Source: Bacteroidales bacterium
GTDB taxonomy: Bacteria > Bacteroidota > Bacteroidia > Bacteroidales > Bacteroidaceae
Length of the DNA: 64,000 nt
Direction: 5' to 3'
Assembly: GCA_004557185.1 (NCBI GenBank)
Contig: SFEP01000001.1
Span: 28,484-92,483 of the forward strand
A program made the translations under genes and the position numbers. Positions within the stretch are counted from its first letter, which is position 1; every line of letters begins with the position of its first letter. Positions 25,694-35,028 of this stretch are shown here, one piece after another. Under the pieces are notes generated by a model. It searched no databases, was not told the origin of the DNA, and saw only the letters and a program-made list of their open reading frames with translations.

Positions 25694-28600
25694 TCAGCGC
25701 ATCAGTACCTTGCGGCCCTGTGTGATGTACACACCTTGGGCGGGACGGGCTACGCGGCGGCCCGAGAGGTCGTAGTAGGCAGCGGGTTGCGTGCTGCTGA
25801 TGCCGATGCCGTGCAGGCCTTCGGGTATGAGTTCCTCGCGTTCTACGAGCGTGAAGCAGAACTGGCAGCCGGTGTCGGTGGTGTGGGTGCCGCCGCCCCA
25901 GTTGAAGAGCTGATACTGCTGGCCGCTTTTGGTCTGGTTGATTTGCGCATTGCCCGACACTACGGCGTAGTAGCCCTCGGTGGAGGCGGGCAACAACGTC
26001 CAGCCTGCCTCGGGCTCGGTGCCTCGGCCGTAGAGGGCGGTGTTGTTAGCAGATGCCGGTGAGATGAATACGCCGTCGGCGCGGTTCACCAGGTTAAACG
26101 AGCCGTCGGCACGCGTCTGCAGCTTCCATTGCGACTTCTCGCCAGCCGAAGCATCGCCTTTCACCACCTGGTCAACGCCATAGGATGTGGTGAAGCGGTT
26201 GTCGCGCAGCGGACTGCTGATGGTGTACCAGTAGGCCACCTGATCCGTGCTCATCTTGGGGGCTTCGGGCAGCTCGACGCTTTCAAACTTGTACTTGCAA
26301 CCCGTGTCGGAGGTGTTGGTGCCGCCGCCCCAGTTGTAGATGGCGTAGTTGGGCGAGTTCGTCTGGTTAAACTCCACGTCGCCCGAGGTGATGATGACGT
26401 AGCCCACTTCGTCGGCCGGCTTGATGCTCCAGCCCTTGGCGGGCACGCTGCTCACGGTGGTGAGGGCGGTGTTGTAGCTGGAGGCGGGCGAAATGTAGAG
26501 GCCGTCGGCAGCGCAGATGATGTTGTAAGAGCCGTCGGTGCGCTTCTCAAATTTCCATGTGGCCGACTTGCCCTTGGCCGTTTGTCCTAAGAGTGCCTGT
26601 CCGTCGCCCTGCGAGGTAGGGTAGCGGTTGCCACGCAGCGGCGTGCTCATGGCATACCAGTAGTTGTCCTGCTCGTCGGATGCAAGGGGCTGGTTGATTT
26701 CGGCCGCCTGCACCGCCTGCTGCGTAGCGCTGTAAGCCTCGGACAGTGCTTGGCGCTGTGCCGTGCGTTCGGCCTCGGTCATGTCCTGTCCCAAGGTGGC
26801 GCGCACCTCGTCGAGTTTGGCCTGCAGCGTGGCAGCCAGTTCGGTGGGGTAGTATCCCACGCCCTCCTGAAAGTGCTGCACCAGATAGGCGTCGATGTCG
26901 TCCATCAGCATGCTCAGTGTTTCAGAGGCCGCGTCCTTCACCTTGGCGGGTGAGTAGATGATGCCGTCGAGGGCGTTGCGGCCTTCGGTGTCGGTCAGCA
27001 CAAAGGTAAACTGCCATTTGTCGCGGCCCGTGCCCGATGCTGCTGCGTGGGGCAGGCGCATGAGCACCTTGTTCCAGCCCTCCTTGAGATGCAGTTGCAC
27101 CACGGGACGTGCGGTGAGGTTCTCGTTGGTGAGGCCCTGCGTGCCGTGGTCCTGCGGAATGGAGGCGTCGGCTTGGTCCCAGGTGGGAGCGGCAATCTCC
27201 TGGCCGTTCACCCACAGCTTTGAGCCGCGGCGGTCCCACTCGCCAGCCAAGGGTGCTTTCTCATTGCCCGAACGGCTGTAGGTGTAGAACTCCACCTGTG
27301 CGCCGGCATCCTGTGCCACGGGCGAGTAAACGTAAGTCCAGGCGTAGGCCGTCTGGCCATAGCTGGGGTTGCTGAACCACGAGGGAATGATGGGGTGCCA
27401 AATGTGGCGCAGGTAAATACCAGCGCCGGTAGCCACACGCGATCCGTAGGTGGTGCCGTTGTAGGTGAAGGTGGTGGGCAGCACGCCGTCGGCACCCTCG
27501 TCGGTGAGTTCGGGCGGCAGTTGCAGCGTTTTGTCGCCGCCGTTGGGGAAGGGGTCGGTGATGCGCCAGCGCACGTTCGACTGCTTGACGTAGGCAATGG
27601 GCTCGTTGGCCAGTGAGTGCGCCTTGTGGAAGAGGAAGCGCGTTTCGAAGTCAGCAAACTCCTCGTACTCCTCGCCCGCATTGGGCAGGTTGGTGCCGCC
27701 GGCTTCGATGTACTGCTTGCCGCCGCCGCACCAAGCGCGTTCGGTGGAGGCCAGAATGTTGGCGTACATGTTATTCTGCTTCACGATGTCGGTGTACGAT
27801 GCGGTCTTCGTGTCGTTCCAAGCCGCACTGATGGTGCCCGCCACATCGTTTGTGCCCTTCTGCTCGTAGTAGATGTTGCTCTTGTAGATGCCTACGAGGT
27901 CGGCGTACACGTCGAAATGGTTGGTGTAGTTGTAGCGGCAGTCAATGTTAGGCAAGCCCTGCACCACGCGTCCAGCGGTAGCCCACATCTGCGTCATGTC
28001 GCACTGCTCGCTGGTGGGTGCGCCAGCCACGAGGCGGTTCCACATCACCACCTTTTTGCCTTTGCCGCGCACGTAGGCTGCCATGTTCTTCAGGAAGTTG
28101 GGATAGGTAATCTGCACCTCGTCGCCGCCTATGTGTATGTAGGGGGCCTTGGGGAATACGGCTATCACCTCGTCGAGAATTTGCTTCAAAGCCTCCACGC
28201 CCTGGTCGCTCTGCATGTCGAAGCCCATGGCTTTGGTAAAGGCTGCGCTGTGTCCGGGCATGTCGATTTCGGGTATCACGGTCACGCCACGTTCTGCGGC
28301 ATAGGCTTCGAGTTCGGTGCACTGCTCCTGCGTGTAGTAGTCGCCGGCGTAGCGCGTCATGTTTTCGGCCTGCGTGAGTTGCGGGTAGGCTTTTACCTCA
28401 AAGCGCCAGGCCAGTTTCTCCGTCAGATGCCAGTGGAACACGTTCACCTTGAAGCGCGAGAGCAGGTCGATTTCTTTTTTCAGTTCGTCGAAGGGGATGA
28501 ACGAGCGGCCCACGTCGTGCATGAAGCCGCGCACCTTGAAGGCGGGCCAGTCGGCCAGCGAGAGCGACTCGATGCTGGCAGCACCACCGTCGGCAGCCGT

Positions 28601-29026
28601 GCCTTCGGCCAGTTGGTTGAGCGTTTGCGCTGCGCGTATCACGCCTGTGGCGTTGAGGGCCTTGATGGTGATGGCCTGGGGCCGCACCTCGATGGCATAG
28701 GCCTCGTCGGGCATGTAGGGCACTTGGTGGTTGAATGCGCCCTTAATGGTGCTGACAAGTTCCACCGTCAGCGTGGGTGCGCTGGCCTCGTCGGTCAGCG
28801 TGCAGCCGTAGCGCTGCAGCACCTCCTGCAGCAGCACACTCTGCGTGGGATCGGTTACGCGTACGGCGCGGCCCAATGCAAACGGACCGCTGTCAGCGAG
28901 CACCATGCTCTTGGGCTTGGGCAGGAGGTCGAACGGACCGGCCCATGCAGGCGCTTGCACGGTGAGGCACAAGCCTGCCGCCAGTATAGCAGCTGCCGAA
29001 CGTGGGGAGTAGAAAATGTTTTTCAT
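25694..29026 (-). CDS. Secreted GH20 beta-N-acetylhexosaminidase with duplicated C-terminal domain
   Basis: 1110 residues from MKNIFYSPRSAAAILAAGLC, a signal peptide ending AWA. In order: GH20b domain (about 32-150), GH20 catalytic barrel (about 160-490) with R174 in DVGRSF, HWHLTE (198-203), and the acid/base pair D302-E303 in HIGGDE. A beta-sandwich and a helical segment (about 690-770) follow, then two copies of a roughly 130-residue domain, each starting YWY(A/T)(M/I)S(T/S)PLR and ending NWGGGT plus TDTGC; these look like beta-trefoil sugar binders. The end, YYDLSGRRVARPAQGVYITQ then GRKVLMR, resembles a type IX sorting tail. It should remove terminal GlcNAc/GalNAc from glycans outside the cell. 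Confidence 0.92.
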   Translation of the reverse strand: MKNIFYSPRSAAAILAAGLCLTVQAPAWAGPFDLLPKPKSMVLADSGPFALGRAVRVTDPTQSVLLQEVLQRYGCTLTDEASAPTLTVELVSTIKGAFNHQVPYMPDEAYAIEVRPQAITIKALNATGVIRAAQTLNQLAEGTAADGGAASIESLSLADWPAFKVRGFMHDVGRSFIPFDELKKEIDLLSRFKVNVFHWHLTEKLAWRFEVKAYPQLTQAENMTRYAGDYYTQEQCTELEAYAAERGVTVIPEIDMPGHSAAFTKAMGFDMQSDQGVEALKQILDEVIAVFPKAPYIHIGGDEVQITYPNFLKNMAAYVRGKGKKVVMWNRLVAGAPTSEQCDMTQMWATAGRVVQGLPNIDCRYNYTNHFDVYADLVGIYKSNIYYEQKGTNDVAGTISAAWNDTKTASYTDIVKQNNMYANILASTERAWCGGGKQYIEAGGTNLPNAGEEYEEFADFETRFLFHKAHSLANEPIAYVKQSNVRWRITDPFPNGGDKTLQLPPELTDEGADGVLPTTFTYNGTTYGSRVATGAGIYLRHIWHPIIPSWFSNPSYGQTAYAWTYVYSPVAQDAGAQVEFYTYSRSGNEKAPLAGEWDRRGSKLWVNGQEIAAPTWDQADASIPQDHGTQGLTNENLTARPVVQLHLKEGWNKVLMRLPHAAASGTGRDKWQFTFVLTDTEGRNALDGIIYSPAKVKDAASETLSMLMDDIDAYLVQHFQEGVGYYPTELAATLQAKLDEVRATLGQDMTEAERTAQRQALSEAYSATQQAVQAAEINQPLASDEQDNYWYAMSTPLRGNRYPTSQGDGQALLGQTAKGKSATWKFEKRTDGSYNIICAADGLYISPASSYNTALTTVSSVPAKGWSIKPADEVGYVIITSGDVEFNQTNSPNYAIYNWGGGTNTSDTGCKYKFESVELPEAPKMSTDQVAYWYTISSPLRDNRFTTSYGVDQVVKGDASAGEKSQWKLQTRADGSFNLVNRADGVFISPASANNTALYGRGTEPEAGWTLLPASTEGYYAVVSGNAQINQTKSGQQYQLFNWGGGTHTTDTGCQFCFTLVEREELIPEGLHGIGISSTQPAAYYDLSGRRVARPAQGVYITQGRKVLMR

Positions 29027-29173
29027 ACAATAAGGTTTGTGGACGCCCATGCCTCACGCCGCAAGGGCGGCATGAGCATCCAGGGTTCATGATGTCGTGG
29101 AATGAAGAAAGGCGTACGGAACGCTTCATGCACACAAAACGAGCGAAGCGCCTCGTAACAGCTTTGATGTGTG

Positions 29174-29181
29174 CAAATGTA
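29174..29181 (-). promoter_or_regulatory. Possible -7 box of the GH20 gene
   Basis: TACATTTG on the minus strand, about 150 bp before the start. No clear -33 element. Confidence 0.45.
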
Positions 29182-29441
29182 GTAAATGTTGCTCATTATC
29201 CTAACATACAACCTCCTGTATTCATGCCTTTTTTAATACACTCCGCCGCCAAAGACGGTAGCTGCTGCGGCCGATGAAGGCTGCTACGGACGTGGTGGAG
29301 CCATGGTTATCATGATGCAAACAATGCTTTGCCCCACATTGTGCAGGGAGATACCCCATGGCAAGGTAAAAATTATTGACAAAAGTGCCACTTTGTGCGT
29401 GCAGTGCCCTATCTTCTTTATTTTCAATGCTATGCAGTCGG
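29182..29441. other. Intergenic region between GH20 gene and the hairpin near array B2
   Basis: No credible coding sequence or RNA gene seen. Confidence 0.45.
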
Positions 29442-29480
29442 TATTACAAGGCATTTTCCTGTCACGGAATGCCTTGTAAT
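29442..29480. repeat. 13-bp perfect inverted repeat beside array B2
   Basis: ATTACAAGGCATT (29442-29454) and AATGCCTTGTAAT (29468-29480) with a 13-base loop. No T-run follows. Confidence 0.6.
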
Positions 29481-29506
29481 GGTACGTATATGGCGGCTTA
29501 GTATTT

Positions 29507-29594
29507 GCCACGCCGGCACGGCAAACGTGCTACGCCGGCATGGCAGACGTGCCACGCCGGCGTGGCAGACGTGCAATGCCGGCGTGGCAGATGG
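29507..29594 (+). repeat. Repeat array B2: four 22-bp family B units
   Basis: Same architecture as the array at 9446: four abutting units, core GCCACGCCGG + CGTGGC, six-base links AAACGT/AGACGT. Unit 1 again has CACGGC; units 2 and 4 vary in the left arm (GCTACG, GCAATG). Confidence 0.9.
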
Positions 29595-29767
29595 TTTTGC
29601 CTCTTCAAAGAACGGGAAATCGGCATGTAAGAACTTTTACAAGCCGTTTGATTTCGGCGGGACGCGGAAGAGGGTGAAAAAGGGGGTGCCCGCCCGTATG
29701 CGCTGCGCCCCGCCTATCACCGTGTTGGCGTAGGCGGGGCGCAGGGTCGAGGAGGCGGGGCGCGGCG

Positions 29768-31429
29768 TTAGGGCATGAGGTATTTGTTGCCCGTTTCGCG
29801 AATAATGGTGCGCTTGTAGGCATCGTTGAAGCCGGGACGCACGGGGCGCTGGCCCAGGCTGTCGGGGGTGAGCAGGAAGCGGCCGTCCTTTTCGGGGCGC
29901 ACCACTTGGTCGTTGTACTTCACAATGAGGTACTGCCCCAGCGCCGTCCAGCGCTGCATCATGCGGTTGGCGCAGTCGGAGGAGTAGTGGGTGAGGAAGC
30001 GGATGGCCTCGTCGGGGCTCTGCTGGTAGAGCTTGAGGGCGTGCTCCTCCACGTTGTGCTGTGCGGCGAGGTAGCCCTGTTCCAGTTCGGCGCGTGCCTG
30101 GCGCAGACTGGGGAAGAGTTGCGAGTAGCGCGGGTAGGTCATGTTGGCTACCCAATTCTGCACCCAGAAGGCCGATTGCCAGGAGAATTTCACGTCGCTG
30201 GCATCGGGCGTGTCGTAGCACACGGGGGCGGCGGTGGCGCTGCAGTAGATGGGTGTGAAGGGCACCATGTTGGGGTCGTCGTTGCCAAACCAGATGATGC
30301 CGCCCACGGCGTTGGGCATGTTGGGGCGCACCTGTATGACCATGGTGGCCGCCGTTTGCTGCGTGCTGATGGGGCGCTCATTGAAGTAGCGGCGGCCCTC
30401 ATACTCCCACGTCAGGGGCGTGGGGCGGTAGGGGGCTTGGTAGGGGCCGGCGCCGCAGTCGGTGGTGACATCGAACGGTGTGCCCTCGTAGTGGTCGCGC
30501 ATGGACTCCATGACGTCGGCGAGTGTGAGCTTGGTGCGTGCACGGAAGTAGAGCGGCATGGGCTCGGCCTGCCCGATGTGACGGCCGTCGACGTAGTCCA
30601 GATATTTGTCCATGCCGTCCACCCATTTATTATAGAAACTCCACACTCGTGCCTCGCAGAAGCGCATGCCGCTGAAATCGGCAGGGGCGTAGGCGTCGGC
30701 AAAGGAGAAGTCCTCGTCGCGCCCGCTGAAGTAGCCTTGCTTGCGGGCAAAGGAGATGACGTCGCGCGAGCAGAGCACATTCTGCTTGTCCTTGCGGTCG
30801 AAGCGGTGAATGCGGCTCTGGTTGGCGTGGCAGGCAATGCAGTCGTCGGGGATGCGCACGGCTACCCATACGGCGCCGCGCTCGTGGCCGCCCTTGCCTA
30901 TCATTTCGAGTATCCACACCTCGTTGGGGTCGGCTATGGAGAAGCTTTCGCCCTCGGAGGCGTAACCGTGCTGCTGCACGAGGGTGGTCATGACGCTGAT
31001 GGCCTCGCGGGCGGTGCGGCTGCGCTGCAGGGCCAGGGTGATGAGGCTGGTGTAGTCGATGATACCCGTGGTGTCGTGCAGTTCCTCGCGTCCGCCGAAG
31101 GTGGTTTCGGTGATGGCCACCTGGTGCTCGTTGATGTAGCCCATCACGGCATAAGTCTGTTCGGCCTCGGGTATGAAGCCCATGAAGTGGTTGTTGTCGC
31201 CGTTGACGATGCGGCGCATGTCGCCCTTGGCGTGGCGTGCGGCGGGCAGGTAGATGAGACGGCCGTACATGCCGTAGTCGTCCTGGTTGTAAGTGATGAA
31301 GGCTGAGCCGCAGGCCGAAGCCTTTTTACCCACAAGAATGCTGGTGCAGCCGCTGGCTGGCAGTGCGGGCAGCAGGCCAACCACAGCAAGGAGGGCGGCG
31401 GCCAGGTGGTGAAGAATGGTGCGTGTCAT
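29768..31429 (-). CDS. Secreted C69-family dipeptidase
   Basis: 553 residues. A signal peptide (LAAALLAVVGLLPALPASG) is followed at once by C28 in CTSILVGKKAS, the N-terminal nucleophile of Ntn-hydrolases of family C69 (PepD). Further family motifs: TYNQDDYGMYGR, VAITETTFGGRE, GIIDYTSLITLALQR, SFSIADPNEVWILEMIGKG. It probably releases or trims dipeptides in the periplasm or outside. It is isolated from its neighbours by 137 bp upstream and 740 bp downstream and seems monocistronic. Confidence 0.92.
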   Translation of the reverse strand: MTRTILHHLAAALLAVVGLLPALPASGCTSILVGKKASACGSAFITYNQDDYGMYGRLIYLPAARHAKGDMRRIVNGDNNHFMGFIPEAEQTYAVMGYINEHQVAITETTFGGREELHDTTGIIDYTSLITLALQRSRTAREAISVMTTLVQQHGYASEGESFSIADPNEVWILEMIGKGGHERGAVWVAVRIPDDCIACHANQSRIHRFDRKDKQNVLCSRDVISFARKQGYFSGRDEDFSFADAYAPADFSGMRFCEARVWSFYNKWVDGMDKYLDYVDGRHIGQAEPMPLYFRARTKLTLADVMESMRDHYEGTPFDVTTDCGAGPYQAPYRPTPLTWEYEGRRYFNERPISTQQTAATMVIQVRPNMPNAVGGIIWFGNDDPNMVPFTPIYCSATAAPVCYDTPDASDVKFSWQSAFWVQNWVANMTYPRYSQLFPSLRQARAELEQGYLAAQHNVEEHALKLYQQSPDEAIRFLTHYSSDCANRMMQRWTALGQYLIVKYNDQVVRPEKDGRFLLTPDSLGQRPVRPGFNDAYKRTIIRETGNKYLMP

Positions 31430-31567
31430 GTGTAAGTGTGAGGTGGAAAATGGATTGCGTCATACGGCATGCCCCCAGCGTTGTCGGCGTAGGCGGCATC
31501 CCATTATATACAGATATCACGCCCCCGTGCACCGTGGTGGCGGCGGGGGCGTGGTGGGGTGACGGGT

Positions 31568-32416
31568 TTAGCAGGCCTTGAACGACATGTCGAGGCCCTT
31601 GACGGAATGCGTGAGTGCACCGACTGAGATGAAGTCGACGCCACACTCGGCATACTGGCGCAGGGTGTCGAGGGTGATGCCTCCGCTTGACTCCGTCTCG
31701 AAGCGGCCGCCAATGAGTTCGACGGCGCGGCGCGTGTCGGCCACGGAGAAGTTGTCGAGCATGATGCGGTCGGCACCGCCGTGCTCCATGACCTGACGAA
31801 TTTCGTCGAAGGTGCGGCACTCGATTTCGACCTTGAGGTGCAGCCCGTGCTGGGCTTGGTAGGCGGCGCAGCGGTCGAGGGCTGCCTTGATGCCGCCGGC
31901 AAAGTCGACGTGGTTGTCCTTGAGCAGAATCATGTCGAAGAGGCCGATGCGGTGGTTCACGCCGCCGCCTATCTTGACTGCCTCCTTTTCAAGCATGCGC
32001 ATGCCGGGGGTGGTTTTGCGTGTGTCGAGCACGCGGGTGTGGGTGCCCTCAAGGCGCTTGACGTACTCGTGCGTCATGGTGGCAATGCCGCTCATGCGCT
32101 GCATGACGTTGAGCATGAGGCGCTCTGTTTGCAGCAGCGAGCGCACCTTGCCTGTGACAATCATGGGCACGTCGCCGGGACGCACGTGGTCGCCGTCGTG
32201 CATGGTCTGCTCCACCTGCATGGTGGGGTCGAAGCGGTGGAAGATTTCCTTGGCTATGCGCATGCCAGCCAGGATGCCCTCTTCCTTGATGAGGAGGCGC
32301 TGGCGGCCCATGGCGTCGTCGGGGATGCAGCAGAGGGTGGTGTGGTCGCCGTCGCCAATGTCTTCGGAAAAGGCAAGGTCGATGAGGCGGTCGTTCAATT
32401 CGTCAACTGTGTACAT
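31568..32416 (-). CDS. nadC: Nicotinate-nucleotide pyrophosphorylase (carboxylating) NadC
   Basis: 282 residues from MYTVDELNDRLIDLAFSEDI, the family start; the in-frame ATG 99 bp upstream overlaps the end of glyA and adds unconserved residues. It converts quinolinate and PRPP to nicotinate mononucleotide. LQTERLMLNVMQRMSGIAT, DTRKTTPGMR, GGGVNHRIGLFDMILLKDNH and the barrel end SSGGITLDTLRQYAECGVDF are the signature segments. It follows glyA by 88 bp. Confidence 0.95.
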   Translation of the reverse strand: MYTVDELNDRLIDLAFSEDIGDGDHTTLCCIPDDAMGRQRLLIKEEGILAGMRIAKEIFHRFDPTMQVEQTMHDGDHVRPGDVPMIVTGKVRSLLQTERLMLNVMQRMSGIATMTHEYVKRLEGTHTRVLDTRKTTPGMRMLEKEAVKIGGGVNHRIGLFDMILLKDNHVDFAGGIKAALDRCAAYQAQHGLHLKVEIECRTFDEIRQVMEHGGADRIMLDNFSVADTRRAVELIGGRFETESSGGITLDTLRQYAECGVDFISVGALTHSVKGLDMSFKAC

Positions 32417-32504
32417 GTGGGTGTGCTGTAAAGAAAGAATGTGAGCGGCGGTGCGCCGTGCCCCTGAAGCGTGGACATGGCGCACCGCACGCGGTGACGG
32501 GAAG

Positions 32505-33785
32505 TTAATAGGCAAAGAGGGGGTATTGCTTCATAGTCTCGTTGACTCGTTGGCGTACGGAAGCGATGACGCTTTCGTCCTCGGGGGCATTGAGCACCTC
32601 CTCAATGAGTTCGGCAATGAGGAGCATGAGGTCCTCCTTGGCACCGCGCGTGGTGATGGCGGGGGTGCCGAGGCGGATGCCCGAGGTCTGGAAAGCCGAT
32701 CGGGTGTCGAAGGGCACCATGTTCTTGTTCACCGTGATGTCGGCAGCCACGAGGGCATTTTCAGCCACCTTACCTGTGAGTTCGGGGTACTTGCTGCGCA
32801 GGTCGACAAGCATGGAGTGGTTGTCGGTGCCACCGCTGACGATGTGGAAACCGCGCTGCTGCAGGGCGTCGGCCAAGCAGGCCGCATTCTTCTTGACCTG
32901 CAGGGCGTATTCCTTGAAGGCAGGCTGCAGAGCCTCGCCGAAGGCCACGGCCTTGGCGGCGATGACGTGCTCGAGCGGACCGCCCTGAATGCCGGGGAAT
33001 ACGGCGCTGTTGAGGAGCTGGCTCATTTTCTTCACTACACCCTTAGGCGTGGTGAGGCCCCAGGGGTTGTCGAAGTCCTTGCCCATGAGGATGAGGCCGC
33101 CGCGCGGACCACGAAGCGTTTTGTGCGTGGTGGTGGTGACGATGTGGGCGTACTTCACAGGGTTGTCGAGCAGACCGGCTGCTATAAGACCCGCGGGGTG
33201 AGCCATGTCGACCATGAAGATGGCACCCACCTCGTCGGCTATGCGGCGCATGCGGGCATAGTCCCACTCACGGCTGTAGGCCGAGCCGCCGCCAATGATG
33301 AGCTTGGGCTTGTGCTGGCGGGCAAGCTGTTCCATTTCATCATAGTCCACGCGGCCTGTTTCCTTGTTGAGGTTGTAGCCCACGGGGTTGTAGAGAATTC
33401 CCGAAGTGTTGACCTTGGAGCCGTGCGAGAGGTGGCCGCCGTGGTCGAGGTTGAGGCCCATGAAGGTGTCGCCGGGCTTAAGTACGGCAAAGAAGACGGC
33501 CGCATTGGCCTGTGCGCCAGAGTGCGGCTGCACGTTGGCATATTCAGCGCCGAAGAGCTTGCAGGCACGCTCAATGGCGAGGGTTTCGGTCTGGTCGACC
33601 ACGCCGCAACCGCCGTAGTAGCGCTTGCCGGGGTAGCCCTCGGCATACTTGTTGGTGAGCCAGGAGCCCATGGCCTGCATCACCTGGTCGCTTACGAAGT
33701 TTTCAGACGCGATAAGTTCGATGCCGCGCAGCTGACGCTGGTGTTCGGCCTCGATGAGTTGGAAAATTTCAGAATCGTGGGTCAT
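32505..33785 (-). CDS. glyA: Serine hydroxymethyltransferase
   Basis: 426 residues, a PLP enzyme (aminotransferase fold type I) that interconverts serine and glycine and charges tetrahydrofolate. The PLP lysine is K222 in TTTTHKTLRGPRGG; IASENF, YAEGYPGKRYYGG, PHSGAQANAAVF and VDMAHPAGL are family motifs. It lies behind the flavin reductase and pyrBI on the same strand, an order shared with other Bacteroidales to my knowledge. A palindromic TA element (33835-33850) sits 50 bp before the start. Confidence 0.97.
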   Translation of the reverse strand: MTHDSEIFQLIEAEHQRQLRGIELIASENFVSDQVMQAMGSWLTNKYAEGYPGKRYYGGCGVVDQTETLAIERACKLFGAEYANVQPHSGAQANAAVFFAVLKPGDTFMGLNLDHGGHLSHGSKVNTSGILYNPVGYNLNKETGRVDYDEMEQLARQHKPKLIIGGGSAYSREWDYARMRRIADEVGAIFMVDMAHPAGLIAAGLLDNPVKYAHIVTTTTHKTLRGPRGGLILMGKDFDNPWGLTTPKGVVKKMSQLLNSAVFPGIQGGPLEHVIAAKAVAFGEALQPAFKEYALQVKKNAACLADALQQRGFHIVSGGTDNHSMLVDLRSKYPELTGKVAENALVAADITVNKNMVPFDTRSAFQTSGIRLGTPAITTRGAKEDLMLLIAELIEEVLNAPEDESVIASVRQRVNETMKQYPLFAY

Positions 33786-33872
33786 AAAACAAGTTTATTG
33801 AGAATTTGCTAGTATGAAAAGCGGGCCTCGCACTCCTTTATATATATAGGGCGGGGCGCAGGCCGCGCGGTG

Positions 33873-34436
33873 TTACGTTTTCTTGACACTCCAGCCAAAG
33901 GTGCCGATGAGTTCGCCCAAGGCGTAGTAGCCGCCGTGCAGATAGACCAGCGGGTGGCTGCGCTCAAGATGCCATTTTCCCTGCTCGTCGAGGAAGCGTT
34001 CGTCGGCCTGCACGCCGAGCACCTGACTGATGAACATGTCGTGCGAGCCGAGGTGCACGATTTCCTGCACGCGGCATTCTATGCTCAGCGGCGACTCCTG
34101 CACGATGGGAGCCTGCACGTGGAGGGCGGGGGCCGGCGTGAGTTGCATTTCGTGGAACTTGCGGTAGTCGCGCCCTGAACGCACGCCGCACCAGTCGGTG
34201 GCGCGGGCCATGGACTCAGTGGTGAGGTTGATGACGTACTCCATACTCTGCTTGATGAGCTCGTAGGAGTGGCGTTCGGGCCGCACGGAGATGTAGCACA
34301 TGGCAGGGTTGGTGCAAAGCGTGCCCGTCCAGGCTACGGTGAAGAGATTGTAGTCCTGCGGCGTGCTGCCACACGAGATGAGGGCTGCGGGCAGGGGATA
34401 GATCATGGTGCCCGGCTTCCAGGAAAGTTTGGCCAA
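33873..34436 (-). CDS. Flavin reductase family protein (FMN-binding split barrel)
   Basis: 187 residues. PLPAALISCGSTPQDYNLFTVAWTG (split here by the family's strand turn) and YISVRPERHSYELIKQ are typical of flavoredoxin-like FMN-binding proteins; VYLHGGYYALGE closes the domain. It may shuttle electrons from NAD(P)H or ferredoxin to FMN. No signal peptide. It lies between pyrI (97 bp upstream) and glyA. Substrate unknown. Confidence 0.88.
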   Translation of the reverse strand: MAKLSWKPGTMIYPLPAALISCGSTPQDYNLFTVAWTGTLCTNPAMCYISVRPERHSYELIKQSMEYVINLTTESMARATDWCGVRSGRDYRKFHEMQLTPAPALHVQAPIVQESPLSIECRVQEIVHLGSHDMFISQVLGVQADERFLDEQGKWHLERSHPLVYLHGGYYALGELIGTFGWSVKKT

Positions 34437-34533
34437 GGGATAGGGGATTGAAAGTGAGGTGAAGACTCATGCCTGCGCAGTAATGGCGGCATGAACCTGA
34501 AGAAGAGGGGCACGGAAAAGGGTGCCAAAGGCG

Positions 34534-34992
34534 TCAGCAAATCTTGACGTGGTCAAGGCTCTGTTCCTTCTGGCAATATTTACACTGTATGACGCCCTGC
34601 TGCCGTTCGCTCAGGGTGAAGTGCGTGGCCATGGGCTCGTTGTTGGTGATGCACTTGGGGTTGGCGCATTTCACAATGCCCACAATGTCGTGGGGCAGGG
34701 TGACGCATTTCTTCTCCACCACTTCGTAGTCCTTGATGATGCAGAGGGTGACGTTGGGTGCTACGACGGAGAGCGTGTTGAGTTCGGCATCGGTGAAGAA
34801 TTTGTCGGAAACCTTGATGATGCTCTTGCGTCCCATCTTTTTGCTCTGCAGGTTGTAGCCCACCATGACGGATGAGTTGCGCACATCCTCCAGATGGAGC
34901 AGACGGACTACCTGAAAGAGTTTGGAGGAGGGAATATGGTCGATGACGGTGCCGTTTTCGATGGCGGCCACCATGAGTGCTTCGCGTTTCAT
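34534..34992 (-). CDS. pyrI: Aspartate carbamoyltransferase regulatory subunit
   Basis: 152 residues. The N-terminal allosteric domain (AAIENGTVIDHIPSSKLFQV) binds CTP/ATP in the E. coli enzyme. The C-terminal zinc domain has C109, C114, C137 and C140 (CANPKC, CKYC) that hold the catalytic chains. It follows pyrB by 36 bp. Translation may start at M1 or at M7. Confidence 0.97.
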   Translation of the reverse strand: MKREALMVAAIENGTVIDHIPSSKLFQVVRLLHLEDVRNSSVMVGYNLQSKKMGRKSIIKVSDKFFTDAELNTLSVVAPNVTLCIIKDYEVVEKKCVTLPHDIVGIVKCANPKCITNNEPMATHFTLSERQQGVIQCKYCQKEQSLDHVKIC

Positions 34993-35028
34993 GTGTAGGG
35001 ATTATGCGTGTTGAGGGTTGAGGGGCTG

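Noticed and set aside
27617..29092. 491-residue open frame opposite the GH20 gene
   Set aside because: Antisense shadow of a gene with strong homology features; high GC and codon bias keep this frame open.
29906..31306. 466-residue open frame opposite the C69 peptidase
   Set aside because: Antisense shadow, low-complexity VVGG/HAE composition, no motif.
32451..33812. 453-residue open frame opposite glyA
   Set aside because: Antisense shadow of a full-length, clearly conserved enzyme.
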